A stretch of 64,000 bases of DNA from Platanthera guangdongensis (lineage: Eukaryota; Streptophyta; Magnoliopsida; Asparagales; Orchidaceae): assembly GCA_039583875.1 (NCBI GenBank), contig CM077150.1:340501-404500 (forward strand), in the 5' to 3' direction. The position numbers and the translations under genes were made by a program. The notes beneath the pieces are model-generated. The model saw nothing but the letters and a program-made list of their open reading frames with translations, was not told where the DNA came from and searched no databases. Below are positions 11,171 through 23,440 of this stretch, piece after piece; the stretch's first letter is position 1, and every line of letters starts with the position of its first letter.

Positions 11171-12480
11171 GTGGCTCAAACCATTCAACCTGTTTGTACC
11201 TCACAACGGCCGGTCCAGTGGCTTGCTGATTTTGGCGCTTCTGATCACCTGACTAGTTCCTCAGGTATCTTACACTCATACAAACCTCATAGTGGAGCCT
11301 CAATTACTGTTGCAGATGGCTCCACTGTACCTATTGTTGGGTTTGGTAGCTGCAATGTGACTCCTGACATGCTACTCTCCTCAGTGGCGCTTGTCCCTCA
11401 ATCTGCCACAATATCCTGTCTATTGGTAAGCTTACAACTGATTTGAATTGTATTGCTATATTCTCCTCTTCTGGTTGCATTTTTCAGGAACAGTCGACGA
11501 GCCGTATTATTGGTAGAGGGAAGCTGCGTGGTGGTGTCTATGTCCTGGATGAAGTCTCCCACCTTGCTTGCTCCGCGGCCTCCACCGAACTCCTTGATCT
11601 TCATTATCGTCATGGTCATCCGTCTATGCAGGTCATGCGTCGTCTGCATCCTGAGCTTGGGAAAGTTTCCCATCTCAATTGTGAGTCTTGTTTGTTTGCT
11701 AAACTCCACAGAGTTAGCTATAGTCCTTGTCTTGATGTTTGTGCTTCTGCACCTTTTGATTTACTTCATTCAAATATTTGGGGACCGTGCCTTGTTCCTA
11801 CGTTGTTAGGGCACAAGTATTATGTCACTTTCATTGATGATTTTTCTCGTACAAGTTGGGTGTATCTAATGAAAAATCGTTCTGAGCTACCTTCTATTTT
11901 TCAGCATTTATGGAATGAAATATTTACTCAATTTTCTGTCCGTATTAAGTGTCTCCGTACTGATAATGGCTGGGAATACCCGTCTCGGTCCAAGTTTCTC
12001 TTTCTTTCTGACAAAGACATCATCCACCAAACTAGTTGCCCGGCTACCCATCAACAGAATGGTGTTGCCGAACGTAAGAATCGACATCTCCTTGAAGTCA
12101 CCCGAGCAATCCTTCACCACAGACACATACCCAACCACTTTTGGGGTGATGTCGTACTCACTGCTGCCTATCTTATTAATCATCTTTCCACTCACATCCT
12201 TCAGGGGGAGACACCCTACCACACTCTTTATCCTGACCATCACGGTCACCCCCTTCCCTTGAAGGTCTTTGGGTGTGTTTGCTATGTTCGGGACGCTTGT
12301 CCCTCTGTCTCCAAACTTGATTCTCGTGCCCTGAAATGCATCTTTCTCGGCTACTCTCGGAACACTAAAGGATATCGGTGTTACTTCCTGATCTCCGCCG
12401 ATACATTCTTTCCTCTGATGTCGTCTTCTAGGAGACCGACCCGTATCCCTTTCCTGGATCCTCCTATCCTCATCCATCTC
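11171..12480 (+). pseudogene. Protease and integrase of element G
   Basis: The aspartic protease site reads ADFGASDHLTS at about 11225-11257 (usual DSGAS, so Ser is replaced). A frameshift follows near 11430. From 11443 the pre-integrase HHCC finger (HYRHGHPSMQV...CESCLFAK) is followed by the DDE core: LHSNIWGP, where the first Asp appears as Asn, then RTDNGWEY and HQQNGVAERKNRHLLEV. The frame degrades after about 12430. The replaced catalytic residue and frameshifts mean it is inactive. Confidence 0.8.
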
Positions 12481-12839
12481 TCGATACTCTCTTGGTCCCT
12501 AGGCACGATCCTGCTATCATTTCACTGACTGATCTGTTCTCCCCTCTGTGGGGGAAGGTTTACTCCAGTCGCTCTTCTGATAGTACAGCGGTGCCACCAC
12601 CTCAGCCTGCCTCGGTTACCGATGATATGACGATTGTTCCTCCGGAATACCCAGCCACTATCCCTACTACTATCATGCCAGCTAGCCCAGAGGTTCCTAT
12701 TGCACTCCGAAAAGGAGTTAGGGCGTGTCGGGTGCAACCACTCTATGTTAGCTCGTAACAGGGCTTGTCTGCATCTCATATAACGTTGCACTCGACTCTC
12801 GATCGATATCGTCTACCCTCTATCGTGGCGGAGGCTAAG

Positions 12840-14292
12840 GCTCATCCTGGTTGGGTGGAAGCCATGCATGATGAATTGAACGCTCTCCAACAGAATCATA
12901 CATAGGATCTGGTTCCCTTACCTTCCAGCAAGAAGGCAATTGGATGCAAATGGATCTACTCTGTCAAGGTGCATGCAGACGGTTCTCAGGACCGCCTAAA
13001 AGCTCGATTGGTTGCCAAAGGTTATGCCCAGACTTATGACGTGGACTATGATGAAACATTCACTCCTGTTGCGAAGATGTCCTCTCTTCGCATCCTACTT
13101 TCTCTTACCACCTTCCACCAGTGGACATTACACCAGTTGGATATCAAGAATGCTTTTCTCCATGAGCTCCTGGATGAAGAAGTGTATATGGAGCAATCAC
13201 CTGGGTTCGTTGCTGAGGGGGAGCGTACCAAGGTGTGCCATCTCCTCACCTCCCTATATGGATTGAAGCAATCCCCTCGGGATTGGTTTGCTCGGTTCCG
13301 AGCCGTTGTTACCCAGTTCGGGCTTACCAAGAGTACTAAAGACTCGTCTCTCTTCTATCAGAACTCCTCGGCTGGTACTATTCTGCTACTGGTATATGTT
13401 GATGATATTGTTATCACATGCAGCAACTATGAAGGAATATCAAATCTCAAAGCATTCTTACACTCTAATTTACAAACAAAAGATCTGGGCACATTGCGGT
13501 ATTTCCTTGGGATTGAGGTGACTCAAGATGACCACTATCTCTTTATTTGCCAACGCAAATATGCTCTCGATCTTCTATCTGACCTTGAGATGACTTACTG
13601 TGGCCATATGGATTCCCCACTGGAACCAGGAGAAAAAAGTCTTCACGCTGAAAGCAAACTGTTTGATTCACCAGAGAAGTACCGTCAAATAGTTGGAAAA
13701 TTAAACTACCTTACCATGACTCGTCCAGACATTGCTTGCGCGGTAAGTGAGGTCAGTCAGTTCATGGCGCTCCAACTATATCTCAGTGGGATTCTGTTCT
13801 TCGGATTGTCGGATATGTGAAGAAGGATCCTGGTTTGGGAATTACATACAAGAGCCCAGGTCATTCCAATCTAGAGACATACAATGATTTTGACTGGGCA
13901 GGATGCTTAGCCACTCGAAAGTCAATCACGGGATTCACCGTCTTTATGGGTGGTACTCTCATCTCCCGGAAGAGCAAGAAACAAACCATAGTTGCCAGAT
14001 CTAGTGCAGACAGAATATCGTGCTATGTCCCACTGTTGCTGAGATCATGTGGGTGAGGCAAATTCTTTGTGAAATTGGGTATTCCGTTCAAGATCCCACT
14101 CCTCTATGGTGTGACAATCAAACTGCAATCCAGATAGCCACTAATCCCGTGTTTTATGAGCGCACAAAGCACATTAAGGTCGACTGCCAGTTTGTTAGAG
14201 AGAAGTATGAAGGACTTGTTTCTCTAAAGCATGTGAAGACCGTGACCAAGTTGAAGACATTCTTACGAAAGGGGTTAAGGGGACTGGAATGA
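12840..14292 (+). pseudogene. Reverse transcriptase and RNase H of element G
   Basis: The RT begins near 12840. A TAG at 12903-12905 interrupts it at a conserved Trp position. From 12969 it runs open with ARLVAKGYAQTYDVDYDETF, QLDIKNAFLHE, YGLKQSPRDWF and the catalytic LVYVDDIVIT near 13393. The RNase H part, shifted in frame at about 13815, shows SKKQTIVARSSAD, CDNQTAIQIATNPVFYERTK and ends near 14292, just before the purine tract. Confidence 0.85.
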
Positions 14293-14349
14293 ACTATATA
14301 TGTAACAACTTGGGTCTGTGAAGTTCCCACGATCCAACTTGAGGGAGAG

Positions 14350-14476
14350 TGTTATTGGACACATTTACATTAGTCCCACATTATGTACCGCTACAGTTAT
14401 GTTACTCCATTTTGTTATAAATAAAGGGTGAGACCTCAATATGAGGCACTCAGTTTTTCTCCCAAATCCCGTAACA
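14350..14476 (+). repeat. 3' LTR of element G
   Basis: 127 bp, four substitutions from the 5' LTR, followed by TCTAT target duplication at 14477-14481. Confidence 0.95.
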
Positions 14477-14990
14477 TCTATAAACATAATCAGGTGAGTT
14501 AGGAACTACAAAACCTGGAGGCTGCTCAACATAGACTTCCTTTTTTAAGTCACCATTCAGGAAGTCTGACTTCACATCCATCTGGTAGATCTTGAATCTC
14601 TTGTGTGCAACATATGTAAGGAACAATCTTATGGCCTCCAACCTTGCTATATGGACAAAGGTTTGATCAAAATCAATGTCTTCTTTCTGCTTGTACCCCT
14701 TAACTACCAATCTTGCTTTTTCTTGATTATAATCCCATTTTCATCAAGTTTGTTTCTGTAGATCCACTTGACTCCAATGACATTATGTCAATGAGGTCTG
14801 CAAACCAGCTTCCAGACTTTGCATCTTTTGAACTGGTTCAGTTCCTCTTGCATAGCCACTATCCAAAATTGATATATGTTGGCCTCTTCAAACGTCTTTG
14901 GCTCCACTTGTGACAGGAAGCTTGCATACATAGCTGTATTCAGATTTCTGTTTCTTGTCACTACTCCATGACTTGGTTCATCAATGATTT
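14477..14990 (-). pseudogene. Sirevirus RT, N-terminal part
   Basis: On the - strand the RT start region reads [20 protein letters not shown], then [12 protein letters not shown] (usual KSAFLNG) and [12 protein letters not shown], up to the insertion site at 14477. The reading frame then continues at 9702 beyond element G. Upstream, between 14990 and 14710, the frame is shifted and has stops. Confidence 0.8.
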
Positions 14991-15015
14991 GGTGAGCATG
15001 ATGATCTCTTAAATG

Positions 15016-17297
15016 TCAAATTATTGGAGGTAATCTTCTTTCAACAACAGCTTCAAGAACAACCTCTTGTTGATCATCCTCTGCTCCAAGTGTATCTGAT
15101 AGCCCTTCTGGAGTATTCACTTCATCTTGGATAACTGGTTCTGCTTCCTTGATGGTCAGATTATCCATCCTCTGTTCTGTACCTATAGTGCTGGAAGAGG
15201 GGCTTGACAACACTCTGTTAATCATTCCAGACTCATCAAACACTACATGCACAGACTTTTCTACAACTTGACTTTTCAAGTTATATATCCTATAAGCCTT
15301 ACTATGATTGTTGTACCCAACAAAAATTCCATCAAAAGATTTGACAACAAACTTAGTCACATAAGACTTTCCATTATGTAGCACATAACACTTATTACCA
15401 AAGATTCTGAGATAGCCCAGATTTGATTTTCTGCCCTTCAAGATCTCATAGGGAGTCATCATGTAGCTTTTGGTGATAGAGGCCCTGTTGAGGACGTGAC
15501 ATATAGTATTTACTGGCTCAGCCTAAAAATATTCTGGGAGAGTTGTGTCACACAACAAGATTCTTCTAGTCTCTATGAGAGTTCTGTTTTTCCTCTCAAC
15601 AATCCCATTTTGCTGGGGTGTTCTAGGAGAAGAAAATTCTTGATGAATCTCTTTCTTTTCACAGAACTCTGTCATGCCTTCAGACTGGAATTCAGTTCCA
15701 TGATCACTTCTAATTTTGATCACAGAACTGTTAAACTCATTCTGAACTTGTTTGACAAACTTGATGGGATATCAAGAGTCATTCTTTTTTTTTGAGAAAG
15801 AACACCCAAGTAAACTTGAAATAGTCATGAACCACCACAAAAGTGTAGACTTTTCTACCAAGGCTATGAAACGATATAGGACCAAATAGGTTCATATGCA
15901 AGAGGTATAAACACCTCACAAAATCTTTGAAGCTAGTGCCCTTGAAGGAAGATTTGGTCTGCTTACCCTTTTGGTAAGCTGAGCAAATGCTATCCTTGGT
16001 GCATTTCACAATTGGACCATTCCTAACCAATTCTTGGCTAAAGAGCTTGCCAATCATTTTGTAATTCAAGTGAGCTAGTCTCTTGTGTCACTGGACACAA
16101 TATGAGGCTTTTTCACTTGCAACAAAATAGATAGAAGAATCTGAGTCCAGACATAGAAAGTTTAAACAGTAAACATTCTTACTCCTAGTGCATGTCAAAA
16201 TGACCTCTTGGTCACTTGACCTCCTAATTAGGCACTCATCCTTGTGGAAGACAATAACATAGCCAAGATCTGAGAGTTGGCTTATGATTATGAGGTTTTG
16301 TTGCAACCCTTCAACATAAGCCACTTTTGAGATAGTGACTATGCCATTGGTAATCTTACCATAGCCTCTAGTTACCCCTCTATCAGAACCACCAAAGATA
16401 ACCTTGGGTTCATTTTTCACTAGGGTAAACTCCTTCAAGTTGCTCCTTGTTCCAGTCATGTGCCTGGAACAATCACTGTCCAAGTACAATATTAGGATAT
16501 GACCACTTAAACTAACCTGCATTAAGAAGATTACTTTACCTTAGGACCCCAATATCTATTGGGTCCTAGGTGCACATTAGATTGAAACTGAACATGTCCA
16601 CCAGCTAGTTTTCTAACTGGTGGACTCACTTTAGCTCTGACCACATTAGGATTGTGCCAGTAGTCAATGACATAATGACCTATCTTGGCACAACACCAAC
16701 AATCATGTATGTTGTATCTTCTTTTCTGTGTAGACCTACCAGTTGGTTTGACTGCAGTCTTGACAGAAGGAAGAGTTACAACAGCCATTTTCTGTTTCCT
16801 TTCAGCATGGATTTACCTGAAGGTTAGTCTGCTTGCTGACTTGTGTGGCCTGTTCTGAATCCTATCAGCAACATGTTTCTTTTCAGACAGTGTGTTCTTG
16901 ATAGCATCAGAAACAGTCATATCAGACAAGCTAACAGACTGACCCTTAGTCAGATTCTGTGCTGACAAGTTCTGAAAACTGGCTGCAACCACATTTTTGA
17001 GAGGAGGAGGGGGGCTGTGACACCAAAGACAAATGATCCATGGTGGGTCATTTGAATCTCTTCATGGGCAGCCTTAAAGGCACTTGCCCTACTGTCCCTT
17101 CCACAATGGCTGAGAACATCTTTTGTTCCACTTGTGGAAACACCATTCATATAGTGACCAAATATGCTTTCCTGGTCATACCTATTTGAAGGGAATATCA
17201 CCCTCTTGAATGTGATAGATGACCTAGATGCCATAGGTACAACTGGAACTTTCCCTTTCCCTTTGGGATGGGCAGGTCTTGTGTTACCCTTGAAGCC
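15016..17297 (-). pseudogene. Sirevirus gag tail, protease and integrase
   Basis: Going down from 17297: a gag segment (GKGKVPVVPMASRSS near its start), then at 16788-16531 a decayed zinc knuckle DCWCCAKIGHYVIDYWH in which the last Cys is Tyr. A protease site LDSDCSRHMTG lies at about 16475-16443 (usual DSGCSRHMTG). The Gag-pre-integrase block follows, then integrase at 16069-15523 with IKIRSDHGTEFQSEGM and PRTPQQNGIVERKNRTLIET. The chromodomain-free C-terminal part (TPYEILKGRKSNLGYLRIFG) is at 15462-15016. Several frameshifts and stops are present. Confidence 0.85.
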
Positions 17298-17471
17298 TGT
17301 TAGAATAACCCTTGTATTGGGCCCATGTTTGTTGGCTCATTTATGCTTCTTCTCCTTTAGTCCCACATCTTGTATAGGATTTGTTTCCTCTCTTTCTCTC
17401 CTATATATTTGTATACTCTCTTTGTATTTACATACTCAATCAATATACATAAGTTTCGGACTATTTCTACA
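17298..17471 (+). repeat. 5' LTR of element H
   Basis: 174 bp, CTATATATTTGTATAC region as probable promoter near 17399-17415, PBS immediately downstream. Confidence 0.95.
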
Positions 17472-17862
17472 TGGTATCAGAGCCAGGTTCCGACTCTCGC
17501 GGTCTGCCGGCGTCTGACCGCACTGTGTAATTTCTCTCGCGGTCTTCCTCCCGCGGCTTGTTCTTCGCGTACTGTTTTTTTTCTAGCCGCGCTTCCCTGC
17601 GGCCTGCCCTTTCAGTCCGCTTCCTTCTGTCCTTTTTTTTGCTCTTCGTGGATCCACCTTCACCCCCCCTCTTGCTTTTATAGCCTTTTCTCTCTCCGTG
17701 GGACCACCTTCTTAGCTGTCCGCTGCGGCCTCTCTCCTAGTCGCGGCCTCCTGTCAGTCCGCTCCTGCGCTCTTTGCTTGTTCGCGGCCTGTCTTGCCTG
17801 CGGCCTCTTTTCTGTCCGCCGCGGCCTCTCTACTCGTCGCGACCTCCTTCTTTGTCCGCTGC

Positions 17863-18110
17863 TAAGATCTGCCCGACCGTATGGGCTGTCACCTTCTCGC
17901 CTGCATCTTGGTCGCGATCTCCTGCCTTCTCTTGGTCGCGCGACTTGTCTCAGTCCGACGCGACTTGTCTCAGTCCGACGCGACTTGTCTCAGTCCGACG
18001 CGTAAGATCTGCCTGACTGTGCGGGCTGTCTCCTTCTCGCCTGCATCTTGGTCGCGATCTCCTGCCGTCTCCTGGTCGCCCGACTTGTCTCAGTCCGGTG
18101 CGACTTGTCT
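17863..18110 (+). repeat. Tandem repeats in leader of element H
   Basis: A block of about 139 bp starting AAGATCTGCC is repeated at 17863 and 18004. The first copy holds three perfect copies of the 20-bp unit CGACTTGTCTCAGTCCGACG (17940-17999). These lie in the untranslated leader between LTR and gag. Confidence 0.85.
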
Positions 18111-18178
18111 CTGTCCGCCCGGCTTGTCTCTATCCGCGACATTCTTCCCTAGTTGTCTAAGGGCTGCGGCCTGTCTCC

Positions 18179-20344
18179 ATGACTTCCTCTGGTACTTCTC
18201 CCAGCTCGGCGGCCAGCCCGCCCCCTGTCCATCCGGCCTGTCCTCCAGACCGCCCGGCCTGTTCTGTCGAACTCCGTGACGAGCTCCGGATAGCTACCAT
18301 CTCTCTTTCTGGCAAGAAGAACTTTATTCCTTGGGTACATTCTGTTCGGCGGGTTCTCCAGGCTAAGGGCCTTCTACCGCACCTTACTCAGGCACCTCCT
18401 TCTCCAATTACGGATGATTGGCTTCGTAATGACGGCCGTGTTCATACTTGGATTCTGAACTCCTTGGATGAGCCATATCAAATGGCTATGTACCACGACA
18501 CCGCCAATGCTATGTGGGATGAGCTCCATTCCTTGTATTCTGGTCGCGACAGCCTCCAGCATCTTTATGACATCCTCACTGATCTCTTCACTCTCGACAC
18601 TGGCGGCGCCTCCGATATGACCTCGTTTGTTGCTCGGGCTAAAACGCTTGCTGAAGCCTGGATCCAGCACCAACCGCCGACCACTGATCCTGCTGCTCAG
18701 CGGGCTCAGAAGGAAGCTGCTTGCATTGCCATCCTTATGGCTCAACTTCCTTCTCATCTTCACAGTCTTCGTGCTCAGGTCCTGGCCGCTCCTACTACAC
18801 CATCCTTTTCGGATGTCTGCTCCATGATTCTCCGGGTCTCGCCTCCTCCAGATCCTCCGGCTCCTTCTCCACCGACTCTCCTTCAGCATACCCCTCCGCT
18901 CTTACCCTCTCCTCCCCCTTCTACTTGGGGGTACGGTTGGGCTCGCGGGGCCGTGGCCGTGGAGGCCGTGGCCGGCCAAAGTGCTCCTTCTGCGGGGAGG
19001 CGACTTGTTACAAGAAACTCGGCTACCCCCCTCGCCCGACGACTTCTGCTGTTACTGACGCTACTCCTCCGGATCTCGAGACCGTCCGTATTCAGCTCCA
19101 GCATCTCCAGGGGCTGCTCAACCCCCCCTCGGCCTCCGTTGCCTCCGTCTCCCACACAGGTACTGCTTGTCTCTCCCACAGCCCGGGTTGGATTATGGAC
19201 TCTGGCGCTACTCATCACATCACTTCGCAACGGCCTGCCCAGTACTCGGATTCTCCTTATCCGAAGTCCATCACCGTGGCCAATGGGGCGCTGGTTCCTG
19301 TCTCCGGCTCGGCCGATCTCTCTATCCACCCGTCCCTCCCTCTTCGCTCGGCTCTTCATGTTCCGAGTTCCCCTTTTAACTTACTCTCTGTTGGGCGTCT
19401 TACGAGTGACCTGGATTGTTCTGTTATATTCACTTCCTCTTCCTTTGTTATACAGGATCGGCGGACGCGGACTACCATTGGTAAAGGCCAGCTGCGGAAT
19501 GGGCTCTACCTTCTCGATGCCTCTCCGATCGCTCTGTCTTCCGTCTCCTCCACTGCCTGGCATCGCCGACTTGGTCATGCCCCTCTGCCAGTTCTCCAGC
19601 GAGCTCTTCCAGACCTTTCTTTTACTTCTTTTCAGTGTGATTCATGTATTCTCGGCAAACAGTCACGTTCTTCGTTTCCTTCGCATTGTACTCAGAGTGC
19701 GTCTCCTTTTGATCTTGTTCATTCGGATATTTGGGGACCATTTCGGATTCCTAGTATATGTGGTTATCGTTATTTTCTCACCTTTATTGATGATCATTCC
19801 CGCACCACGTGGCTCTACTTACTTCGAGAACGCTCCGAGCTTCCCTGGGTGTTTCGGGCATTTGTCCTCGAGACCCGGACGCAATTCAATACCACCCTCA
19901 AAACTCTCCGTACTGATAATGCTCGTGAATACAGAAGCCACGACTTTACCACCTTATGTTCGGAATACGTGATTCTCCATCAAACCTCTTGCGCGTATAC
20001 CCCACAACAAAATGGGGTTGCCGAACGCAAGAACCGCCATTTATTGGATGTTGCCCGCTCCCTCATGATCCAAATGCATGTTCCTAAAGCCTACTGGAAC
20101 TTTGCGGTCTCCACTGCCTGCTTTCTCATCAATCGCCTCCTTTCCTCTGTCCTCAATTATGCGACTCCCTTCAGCATATTGTTTCCCTCCACTCCGGCTT
20201 TCCCTCTCTCGCCCCGTATCTTCGGAAGCACCTGCTATGTCCACTGCCTCGGGCCCTCCTCAGATAAATTGGATCCGAGGGCGGCGAAACACATCTTTGT
20301 TGGCTACTCCCACACCCAGAAGGGCTATGTTTGTTACTCACCCG
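18179..20344 (+). pseudogene. gag, protease and integrase of element H
   Basis: ATG at 18179 opens a gag of about 250 residues (SLSGKKNFIPWVHSVRRVLQ near residue 45). A frameshift near 18925 moves into the frame holding the zinc knuckle at 18980-19016. This has a 15-bp deletion against copies M and O and reads CSFCGEATCYKK, so the GH part of the CCHC is gone. Protease (MDSGATHHITS, about 19195), pre-integrase finger (WHRRLGH...CDSCILGK) and the integrase core (VHSDIWGPF, RTDNAREYR, PQQNGVAERKNRH) follow in one long frame. A frameshift near 20345 ends it. Confidence 0.85.
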
Positions 20345-22286
20345 CTCCTGCAAGGTCACTGTTTCTGCTGACGTTACCTTCCGGGAAGACGAACCGTTCT
20401 TTCCTGCTCCATCCCCAATTGCTCTACCACCACCTCCTCTTCCGCCGTCCTTACCTCGTCCCGTTATTCCTGCTACTCCACCACCACCACCGCTCTCCCC
20501 TCCCCCCGCTCCTTCTACCACCAAACCACCCGTTATCCGGGTCTACACTCGTCGCCCTCCCAGTTCCGTTGCCCCTCTGCCGCCGACCTCTGCCGTGGAC
20601 ACTTCGCGTCCCTCTGATCAGGTAACGCCCTCCACTGCCCATCCTCTGGAGGCCTACGTCTCTCTTCATCGCCTTTCTCCACCTCTGCACATCTTTGCTA
20701 CTTCTCTCTCTTCGATTTCTGTTCCTAACTCTGTACAGGAGGCGCTTCAACATCCGGGATGACGGGAAGCCATGTAAGAGGAGATGTCTGCTCTCTGGGC
20801 TAACCAGACATGGACCCTTGTCCCCCTCCCTCCGGGTCAGAAACCGGTAGGGTGCAAGTGGGTCTTTGTCATCAAACATGCTGCTGATGGGACGATCGAC
20901 CGTCTGAAGGCTCGCCTTGTCGCTCGCGGCTTCACTCAACAACAGGAGCTCGACTATGAGGAAACCTTTTCTCCGGTCGCCAAGCTCAATACCGTTCGGG
21001 TCCTCCTCTCTGTCGCTGTTCATCGCCAGTGGCCTCTCTTTCAGCTCGATGTCAAGAATGCTTTCTTAAATGGGGATCTCCAGGAGACGGTCTACATGCA
21101 ACAACCGCCCGGGTTTGAGACCACGGGGGAGTCTCAGGGTTGCCGCCTTCGTAAGGCTCTGTATGGTCTCAAACAATCTCCACGGGCCTGGTTTGAGAAA
21201 TTCAGTAAAGTACTTCGAGCTGTCGGCTTTAGTCGAAGCTCGGCTGACTTCTCGCTCTTCACTCGTCACCGACCATCAGGGACGGTCCTTCTATTAGTAT
21301 ATGTTGACGACATCATCATCACGGGAGATGACTCACAAGGGATACTTGCCGTCAAAGCTCATCTGAACTCGGTCTTTCAGACAAATGACCTGGGAACTCT
21401 GCGATATTTTCTGGGTCTTGAGGTTGCCAGGCGACCGGACGGCCTTATTCTATCTCAACGAAAGTACTGTATTGATCTTCTTCATGATGCTGGTCTCTTA
21501 GGGTCTAAGCCATGTGATACTCCCATGGATGTAAACCACAAGCTGTGTGCTCAGGCTTCTGACTTGGATCTTCTTCTCCAGAACCCTGAATATTATCGAC
21601 GACTTGTTGGAAAGTTGATCTATCTTACTGTTACCAGACCAGATATTTCCTTTGCTGTTGGTCTTGTTAGTCGCTACATGCACTCTCCTCGCAAGTCTCA
21701 TCTTCTGGCGGTTGAACGCATTCTGAGGTACTTAAAAACAGCCCCGGGTCAAGGACTTGTGTACCGGACTTCCTCGTCTGCTCCTACCTTAGTGACATAC
21801 TCTGATGCGGACTATGCGGGCTCTCTTGATGACCGACGGTCTACTAGTGGTTTCTGCACATACTTTGGGGGACATTTGGTTACATGGAGAAGCAAGAAAC
21901 AAGCGGTCGTTGCTCGCTCATCGGCTGAGGTAGAATACCGCCCAATGACATCGGTTGTATCCGAACTCACATGGCTTGAAAGTCTTCTCACTGATCTGGG
22001 TGTAAAATTACCTTCTCCTGCTCTACTTCTTTGTGATAGCCAAGCGGCTATACATATCGCCAAGAACCGAGTCTTCCACGAAAGAACGAAGCACATTGAA
22101 GTCGATTGCCACTTCGTTCGAGAAAAAGTTCAAATGAAGAAGCTCGATTTAATGCATGTTCCAGGGACGGAACAAGTTGCAGATGCCCTCACAAAGGCTC
22201 TTCCCAAAGCATCCTTCTATCAATGCTTGTCCAAGCTTGGTGCATACGATTTGTACGCTCCAGCTTGCGGGGGAGTGTTAGAATAA
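20345..22286 (+). pseudogene. Reverse transcriptase and RNase H of element H
   Basis: After a proline-rich linker, two stops interrupt at 20760-20762 (TGA at a conserved Trp) and 20775-20777 (TAA). From 20784 a 500-residue open frame runs to 22286 with full RT ([54 protein letters not shown]) and RNase H (SDADYAGSLDDRRSTSGFCT, SKKQAVVARSSAEVEYRP, CDSQAAIHIAKN). Catalytic residues look intact here, so only the upstream breaks prevent a full polyprotein. Confidence 0.9.
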
Positions 22287-22449
22287 CCCTTGTATTGAGC
22301 TCATGTTTGTTGGCCCATTTATGCTTCTTCTCCTTTAGTCCCACATCTTGTATATGATTTGTTTCCTCTCTTTCTCTCCTATATATTTGTATACTCTCTT
22401 TGTATTTACATACTCAATCAATATACATAAGTTTCAGGCTATTTCTACA
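22276..22449 (+). repeat. 3' LTR of element H
   Basis: 174 bp, about six substitutions from the 5' LTR. Confidence 0.95.
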
Positions 22450-23440
22450 AAGTCCAACCCCTTCTTATCCTTCTGTGAGGAGAAAGAATCTATCAAGGGC
22501 AACACTGTATTGGGCTGAGAGAAGCTGGCCACAATACCTTTCTCCCTCTGGAGCTTTTCTTCAAGATCTTTAATGAGACTATTTTTGCTCTTGATAGTCT
22601 CCATCTGGATGTCTGACAGGATTTTCAGTTGGCTGAGTTCCCTCATTGTCTGGTTCAACACAACAGCTGTTTCAGTAAGCTGAGAAGCAGCAGGTTGAAG
22701 AGACAAAATCTCCTTAACCTGCTTCTTAGTCAGCTTCTTGCATTTCTTAAAGGCATCCAGAAGTTCACTATATCTGTCAATCAATTGATTGACATCACCT
22801 TCTGAGGCAAAATCATCTTCACCATTAGATGAAGAGGCTTCTGTATAAGGACTTGTCTCATGTCTTGACACTGTGCTGGATAGAGAATGTACCTTGCTTT
22901 GACCAGGCTGATCCTGACTGCCCTCTTCATCAGTCATTGCAATCAGCCCATGACAGCTGCAAGCATCTTCTTCTTCAACATCCACCTCTAAGTCAATGTC
23001 CAACAGTGTTAGAGGGACCCTGACTCCTATCCTTGCAGCATGATAGTCTTTATCTGCTGAAATAATTTTCTGTTTAGCAGCAACAACAACTAGCCCAATG
23101 TAGGCTTCCTCTTCTTCAGACTCTGATGATGATGAGTCTGTCCAGCTCTTCTCTTTTCTAGCCACAAGAGACTTTTCTTTCTCGCCCTTGCGCTTTTGGT
23201 GAGATTTCTTCTCACCATCCTCTCTTTTCTTCACAGGACAATCAACAATGACATGCCCTGGCTTGCTGCAGTAGTAACAGATAATGTTAGATGAATTCTG
23301 TTTACTGGGTTTAAAGTCATACCTGTCCTCCTTGGAGGTTTTATTCTTGTGATGAGCTGAGGTGAAGGGCCTGTTCTTCCAGTACTTTTTCTTCATCAGC
23401 CTATGGAGCTGTTTGGAGAAAACAACAGTCCTAATCAGAC
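22450..23440 (-). pseudogene. Sirevirus gag, C-terminal half
   Basis: On the - strand the frame from 23396 to 22450 is open: a Lys-rich segment KKKYWKNRPF, the zinc knuckle ICYYCSKPGHVIVDCPVKK, an acidic Ser-rich stretch (SSSSESEEEE), and a coiled-coil-like region rich in Leu/Glu/Lys near the end. This length and order fit the long Sirevirus gag. A short related stretch continues to about 23440 (LIRTVVFSKQLHRL). Beyond that, homology stops and the N-terminal gag domain and 5' LTR are absent. Confidence 0.8.

Larger units (their letters stand above)
9703..14476 (+). mobile_element. Copia retrotransposon G (4,774 bp), inserted in Sirevirus RT
   Basis: Both ends are 127-bp LTRs (9703-9829, 14350-14476) starting TGTTATT and ending GTAACA. 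A perfect 5-bp target duplication TCTAT flanks it (9698-9702 and 14477-14481). The PBS TGGTATCAGAGC follows the 5' LTR; the purine tract TTGAGGGAGAG precedes the 3' LTR. The two LTRs differ at four positions (about 3%). Internal order is gag, protease, integrase, RT, RNase H, i.e. Ty1/copia. The coding region is broken by stops and frameshifts. It is unrelated in LTR sequence to the other copia elements here. Confidence 0.95.
17298..22449 (+). mobile_element. Copia retrotransposon H (5,152 bp), inserted in Sirevirus gag
   Basis: LTRs of 174 bp at 17298-17471 and 22276-22449 begin TGTTAGAATAACCC and end TTTCTACA, with about six differences (3.4%). The target duplication is AAGCC (17293-17297) versus AAGTC (22450-22454), one mismatch. 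Removing the element with one duplication copy restores the Sirevirus gag frame. PBS TGGTATCAGAGCC is at 17472. The purine tract GCGGGGGAG precedes the 3' LTR. Same family as elements M and O by LTR and protein similarity. Confidence 0.95.
5631..23440 (-). mobile_element. Old Sirevirus-type copia retrotransposon, 5'-truncated and split twice
   Basis: Reading on the - strand from 23440, the order is gag C-terminus with zinc knuckle, second gag part, protease, integrase, RT, RNase H, purine tract, then a 3' LTR at 5631-8119. The pol order is that of Ty1/copia. Sirevirus-type motifs include IKIRSDHGTEFQ, TPQQNGIVERKNRTLIE, KFSRGKIDKTLF and IYVDDIIFGS. Two + strand copia elements interrupt it (9703-14476 in RT, 17298-22449 in gag), and the protein frame rejoins across both sites when one target duplication is removed. 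The 5' LTR and first part of gag are missing at the right side. Many stops and frameshifts make it inactive. Confidence 0.85.

Noticed and set aside
18179..18889. Long open stretches on the - strand and other frames over gag of elements H and O
   Set aside because: Shadows of the high-GC, codon-biased gag and pol frames; no independent domains.
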